Shown piece after piece: positions 62,611-64,000 of a DNA stretch of 64,000 nt. Origin of the DNA: Streptomyces sp. KL109B (lineage in GTDB: Bacteria; Actinomycetota; Actinomycetes; Streptomycetales; Streptomycetaceae). A program made the translations under genes and the position numbers. Location of the stretch: contig NZ_JASERL010000008.1 of assembly GCF_030766935.1 (NCBI RefSeq), positions 354,356-418,355 of the forward strand, written 5' to 3'. The notes under the pieces were generated by a model. The model did no database searches, was not told where the DNA came from, and saw only the letters and a list, made by a program, of their open reading frames with translations. Numbering within the stretch: the first letter of the stretch is position 1; every line of letters starts with the position of its first letter.

Positions 62611-62889
62611 GTGCGAGACGTGGTGCTGGCGCTTGCCGCGCCCGCCGTGATGTGTGCGGGTGGGATCTACGCGGCGTGTGCCGCGTGGTGGCGGCGTCGG
62701 CGTCCGCGCCCGTCGCTGGAGACGGGGGAGCGGGCCGTCGCGGTGGCCGAGGCGATGATGGCCGACGAGTACGCGCTGCTCCTGCACGACGCCGAACGCA
62801 CTGGTGCCAAATCCGGTCCTGTGCGCCACCATGAGAGGCCGGTGACCGGCGACCGGGTCACCGAAGGCCGTTCAGGGGAGGCAGCATGA
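62611..62889 (+). CDS. Membrane-anchored small protein, 92 residues, unknown (cascade gene 1)
   Basis: One N-terminal helix (VVLALAAPAVMCAGGIYAACAAWW), a basic stop-transfer run (RRRRPRP) and a helical, charged cytoplasmic part (ETGERAVAVAEAMMADEYALLLHDAERTG). GTG 62611 is preferred because GAGGTG is 8 nt upstream and the longer frame (from 62440) crosses the dapA promoter. Its stop overlaps the next start (ATGA). Confidence 0.65.
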   Translation: MRDVVLALAAPAVMCAGGIYAACAAWWRRRRPRPSLETGERAVAVAEAMMADEYALLLHDAERTGAKSGPVRHHERPVTGDRVTEGRSGEAA

Positions 62890-63059
62890 GGCTCGGCAAA
62901 GCACTCGCCACCGGAATCGCCGAGGAAGAGGAAGCCCAAGTAGCCAAGGCCGATGCGGCCGACCTCGAAGTGGGTGAGCGGGCAGCGGAGTTGGCGGCCG
63001 AGAGCGCCGCCGCGCACGACGTCGCACCGGAGCCCGCCGAGGTACCGGCCGCGCGATGA
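62886..63059 (+). CDS. Small acidic protein, 57 residues (cascade gene 2)
   Basis: Read from ATG 62886: MRLGKALATGIAEEEEAQVA followed by Ala/Glu/Asp-rich helix. Overlaps the gene before and the gene after by four bases each (both ATGA), which is strong support for translation despite the small size. GGGGAGGCAGC lies just upstream. Unknown function; perhaps a coiled-coil linker for the other two products. Confidence 0.6.
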   Translation: MRLGKALATGIAEEEEAQVAKADAADLEVGERAAELAAESAAAHDVAPEPAEVPAAR

Positions 63060-63724
63060 GGCTGCGGCTTCCCGAGGAGCGTCCGACGGAGCCGCCCACC
63101 GGATACAAGATCGCCCACCCCGTGCTCGACGCGGACGGTGGGCGCGCCGGTTTCCTGGGCGTCTCGCTGGGCGCCGCCGCGCCCTACCGGGTCCTCGACG
63201 AGGCGCGCTGCGTGTACGGCAGGCGGCACCGCGCACCGCACCGGCGCTGCGACTGCGGCTTCCACTGCGTCCACGAACGCCGGGCGGCGGACGGGATGTT
63301 GGTGGGCGCCGAGCACCGTAAGGCGGTGCTGCTGGAGGTGTCCGTGCTCGGGGCGTACATCCGGTTCGAGCGCGGGTACCGGTACGGGCGCCAGCGGGTG
63401 CGCGCCGCGACCGTCGGGCCCTGCCCGTGCGGCGCCGAGGCGACCGTGCTGGCCGACGCCGGGTGGGGGCGCGAGGGGCGGCAGGTGCTGGAGGCGGCGT
63501 GCGGGGGCTGTGTGGGCGGGCGGGCGCGCTGGACGCTGGAGGTGTTCGCCCGGCTCGCCGGTGACGGGCTGCGGGTGTCCGCCGCGCCGGGCACCGGATC
63601 GCCGCGGGGCCCCGCCCCCGGAATGCCGGAACTGGTCGCGGAGGCGGCACTGCTGCAGGCCCGACTCGACTGGTTCCAGGGGCAGTTGGCGCGGCTCGGG
63701 CGGGCGATGGGCGGGGAGAAGTAG
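63056..63724 (+). CDS. Cys-rich protein with probable zinc sites, 222 residues (cascade gene 3)
   Basis: A soluble protein with cysteine groups CDCGFHC (81-87) near HE, PCPCG and CGGC, likely to hold one or two structural zinc ions. A C-terminal helix (PELVAEAALLQARLDWFQGQLARLGRAM) could form a coiled coil. No family name is recalled. The ATG overlaps the small acidic gene by four bases. Together with genes 1 and 2 it forms a tightly coupled unit with no assigned role. Confidence 0.72.
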   Translation: MRLRLPEERPTEPPTGYKIAHPVLDADGGRAGFLGVSLGAAAPYRVLDEARCVYGRRHRAPHRRCDCGFHCVHERRAADGMLVGAEHRKAVLLEVSVLGAYIRFERGYRYGRQRVRAATVGPCPCGAEATVLADAGWGREGRQVLEAACGGCVGGRARWTLEVFARLAGDGLRVSAAPGTGSPRGPAPGMPELVAEAALLQARLDWFQGQLARLGRAMGGEK

Positions 63725-63788
63725 CCGGGCGGGTCAGGGGGGTGTGGTCCGGTGGGCGGGGCGTGGTTGACCTCAAGTTAGGTTGAGG

Positions 63789-64000
63789 GTGGAGCGTGAG
63801 GGGCGTCGATCAGAACTCGTACGCCCCGACGCCGGGCTCGCCTTCCTGTCGACCTGGGACGTCGGCGACCCCAAGCGGCAGCGCGCTGTGCTCGACGCCA
63901 TCGCGCACACCTGGGAGACCCGGCCGTGGCCGCACGCCGGGCTGCTCTCGTACAGCGTGTACGCGGGTGACGACGGCGCCACCCTGATGCACCACTCGCA
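63789..64000 (+). CDS. ABM-like (antibiotic biosynthesis monooxygenase-type) protein, 5' part
   Basis: Truncated at the window end: 70 codons from GTG 63789 (VEREGRRSELVRPDAGLAF...). The part seen reads LSTWDVGDPKRQRAVLDAIAHTWETRPWPHAGLLSYSVYAGDDGATLMHHS, which matches the beta-alpha-beta pattern of ABM-domain proteins (strand, helix, strand with a closing His-His-Ser), which are small dimeric monooxygenases. A GTG start and a TAGGTT hexamer four bases before it suggest a very short or absent leader. Function not determinable from this part. Confidence 0.6.
   Translation, partial: MEREGRRSELVRPDAGLAFLSTWDVGDPKRQRAVLDAIAHTWETRPWPHAGLLSYSVYAGDDGATLMHHS

Overview
The window is a very GC-rich stretch (about 70% or more G+C, strong third-position GC bias, many GTG and a few TTG starts) of a Streptomyces chromosome. 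The evidence is whiA with its rapZ-yvcK neighbours, rbpA, the long tal-zwf-opcA-pgl group, the sufR-sufB-sufD-Rieske-sufC-sufS-sufU-sufT operon and heme-A genes in the order seen across actinobacteria. It reads as core chromosome. I saw no rRNA, tRNA, CRISPR array, insertion sequence, prophage or biosynthetic cluster.

Layout. 1-13.1 kb: partial MFS transporter, ogt, a secreted glycerophosphodiesterase, an MHYT membrane protein, uvrB, a TerD / TerD-fusion / TerC stress group with a probable yybP-ykoY manganese riboswitch, chaA, aroQ and two small enzymes. 13.1-20.9 kb: uvrA, a PfkB sugar kinase, a Rieske lipoprotein, an XRE regulator, and a secreted papain-fold protease coupled to an anchored secreted partner. 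20.9-26.2 kb: the overlapping uvrC-rapZ-yvcK-whiA operon. 26.4-36 kb: a large secreted M14 carboxypeptidase, gap-pgk-tpiA, secG, rbpA, pgi. 36-42.7 kb, minus strand: tkt-tal-zwf-opcA-pgl (pentose phosphate pathway). 43.1-49.5 kb: ctaB, ctaA, an ABC exporter and an AAC(3)-like acetyltransferase. 49.6-56.3 kb: the suf operon. 56.3-59 kb: a lower-GC accessory insert with an uncharacterised HTH-NTPase-Sel1 protein and a tiny membrane protein. 59-64 kb: an SMR efflux gene with its TetR regulator, dapD, a dapA paralogue, a three-gene cascade of unknown genes, and a truncated ABM-like gene.

How it works together. Three excision-repair genes (uvrA, uvrB, uvrC), the alkyl-DNA repair gene ogt and the first TerD gene all carry upstream a copy of the actinobacterial DNA-damage promoter (TTGTCAGTG, 8 bp, TA(G)GGT-like). 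For ogt, uvrB and uvrC exactly 7 nt separate the -10 from an ATG that lacks a Shine-Dalgarno, implying leaderless damage-induced mRNAs. Carbon metabolism forms a second block (glycolysis, then the oxidative and non-oxidative pentose phosphate steps). Heme A and Fe-S assembly form a third, with a SufR-type operator (CAAC-N6-GTTG) lying over the sufR start codon.

The least explained items are the 770-residue HTH/P-loop/Sel1 protein at 56.6-58.9 kb, the TerD protein with a 375-residue C-terminal extension, the protease/anchored-partner pair, and a 26-bp tandem duplication holding four near-DnaA-box 9-mers.
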